Shown here: positions 63,915-64,000 of the stretch, in pieces
Layout of the letters: the number at the start of each line of letters is the position of its first letter
Numbering within the stretch: the stretch's first letter is position 1
The notes under the pieces: generated by a model
The model's input: the letters and a program-made list of their open reading frames with translations, nothing else
What the model was told of the DNA's origin: nothing
Database searches by the model: none
Source: Nocardioides nematodiphilus
GTDB taxonomy: Bacteria > Actinomycetota > Actinomycetes > Propionibacteriales > Nocardioidaceae
Assembly (NCBI RefSeq): GCF_020216525.1
Contig: NZ_JAIWOY010000003.1
Location: 268,344 to 332,343 of the forward strand
Length of the DNA stretch: 64,000 nt
Reading direction: 5' to 3'
Translations under genes and position numbers: made by a program

Positions 63915-64000
63915 GTGCGCACTCTTCCGCTGGCCGGCCCCCGGGCCGAGTCCGCGCAGGGCACCGGGATCCGGGGAGTCGGCTGGCTCGCCGGTGGGGT
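63915..64000 (+). CDS. Start of an unrecognised gene, partial
   Basis: GTG at 63915 opens a frame 2 nt after the permease stop and continues past the right edge. Only 28 residues are visible (RTLPLAGPRAE, then GIRGVGWLAGG), too few to assign. The tight spacing suggests it belongs to the transporter operon. Confidence 0.35.
   Translation, partial: MRTLPLAGPRAESAQGTGIRGVGWLAGG

Overview
The window is a high-GC, gene-dense actinobacterial chromosome segment. Start codons are often GTG, adjacent genes commonly overlap by 4 nt (ATGA or GTGA), and the gene content is actinobacterial: an SsgA-like protein, a mycobacterial-type neighbourhood of thrS, HIT protein, pgsA, pdxS, pdxT, yebC, ruvCAB, yajC-secDF, apt, rel, hisS and aspS, and FprB-like ferredoxin reductase. 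It fits a non-model member of the Propionibacteriales, such as Nocardioides or a relative. That placement is inferred from content, not from a database match.

Region 1 (1-14030) is mixed. It holds a transporter end, an exported sulfatase, a small ion channel, a thioredoxin-reductase-like ferredoxin reductase, a cassette of glycosyltransferase, methyltransferase, toroid protein and second methyltransferase, tRNA-Gly/Cys/Val, a flippase-like membrane protein, a phosphopantetheinyl transferase, a class IV aminotransferase, an SsgA-like protein, tRNA-Val(CAC), an XRE/MmyB-like regulator, an SDR and a small GNAT protein.

Region 2 (14122-24750) is a concentrated general-stress signalling island. 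On the minus strand it has rsbR-rsbS-rsbT, an RsbT/PP2C fusion, a hybrid-like histidine kinase and a receiver-PP2C phosphatase. On the plus strand it has an RsbW-type kinase, two STAS antagonists, a degenerate anti-sigma protein coupled to a SigB/SigF-family sigma factor, and an RsbQ-RsbP energy-stress pair. This is a stressosome, two phosphatase inputs, partner-switch proteins and the sigma factor in about 10.6 kb.

Region 3 (24880-57927) is a housekeeping backbone from thrS to aspS with three insertions. An AurF-like diiron oxygenase, FprB and TetR set lies between thrS and the HIT gene. A sugar ABC importer with a ROK repressor lies between the HIT gene and pgsA. A SipW-type signal peptidase with four or five exported TasA/camelysin-like proteins, one carrying an LPGTG anchor, separates pdxS from pdxT. 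A DUF559/AbiEi-like nuclease gene sits between rel and a DUF349 gene, flanked by inverted arrays of a 22-bp repeat; the same repeat recurs between hisS and aspS.

Region 4 (57928-64000) is a peptide-type ABC transporter operon. Its substrate-binding lipoprotein appears circularly permuted: the segment that is normally C-terminal directly follows the signal peptide and the normally N-terminal segment comes last. This is the most unusual single observation in the window.
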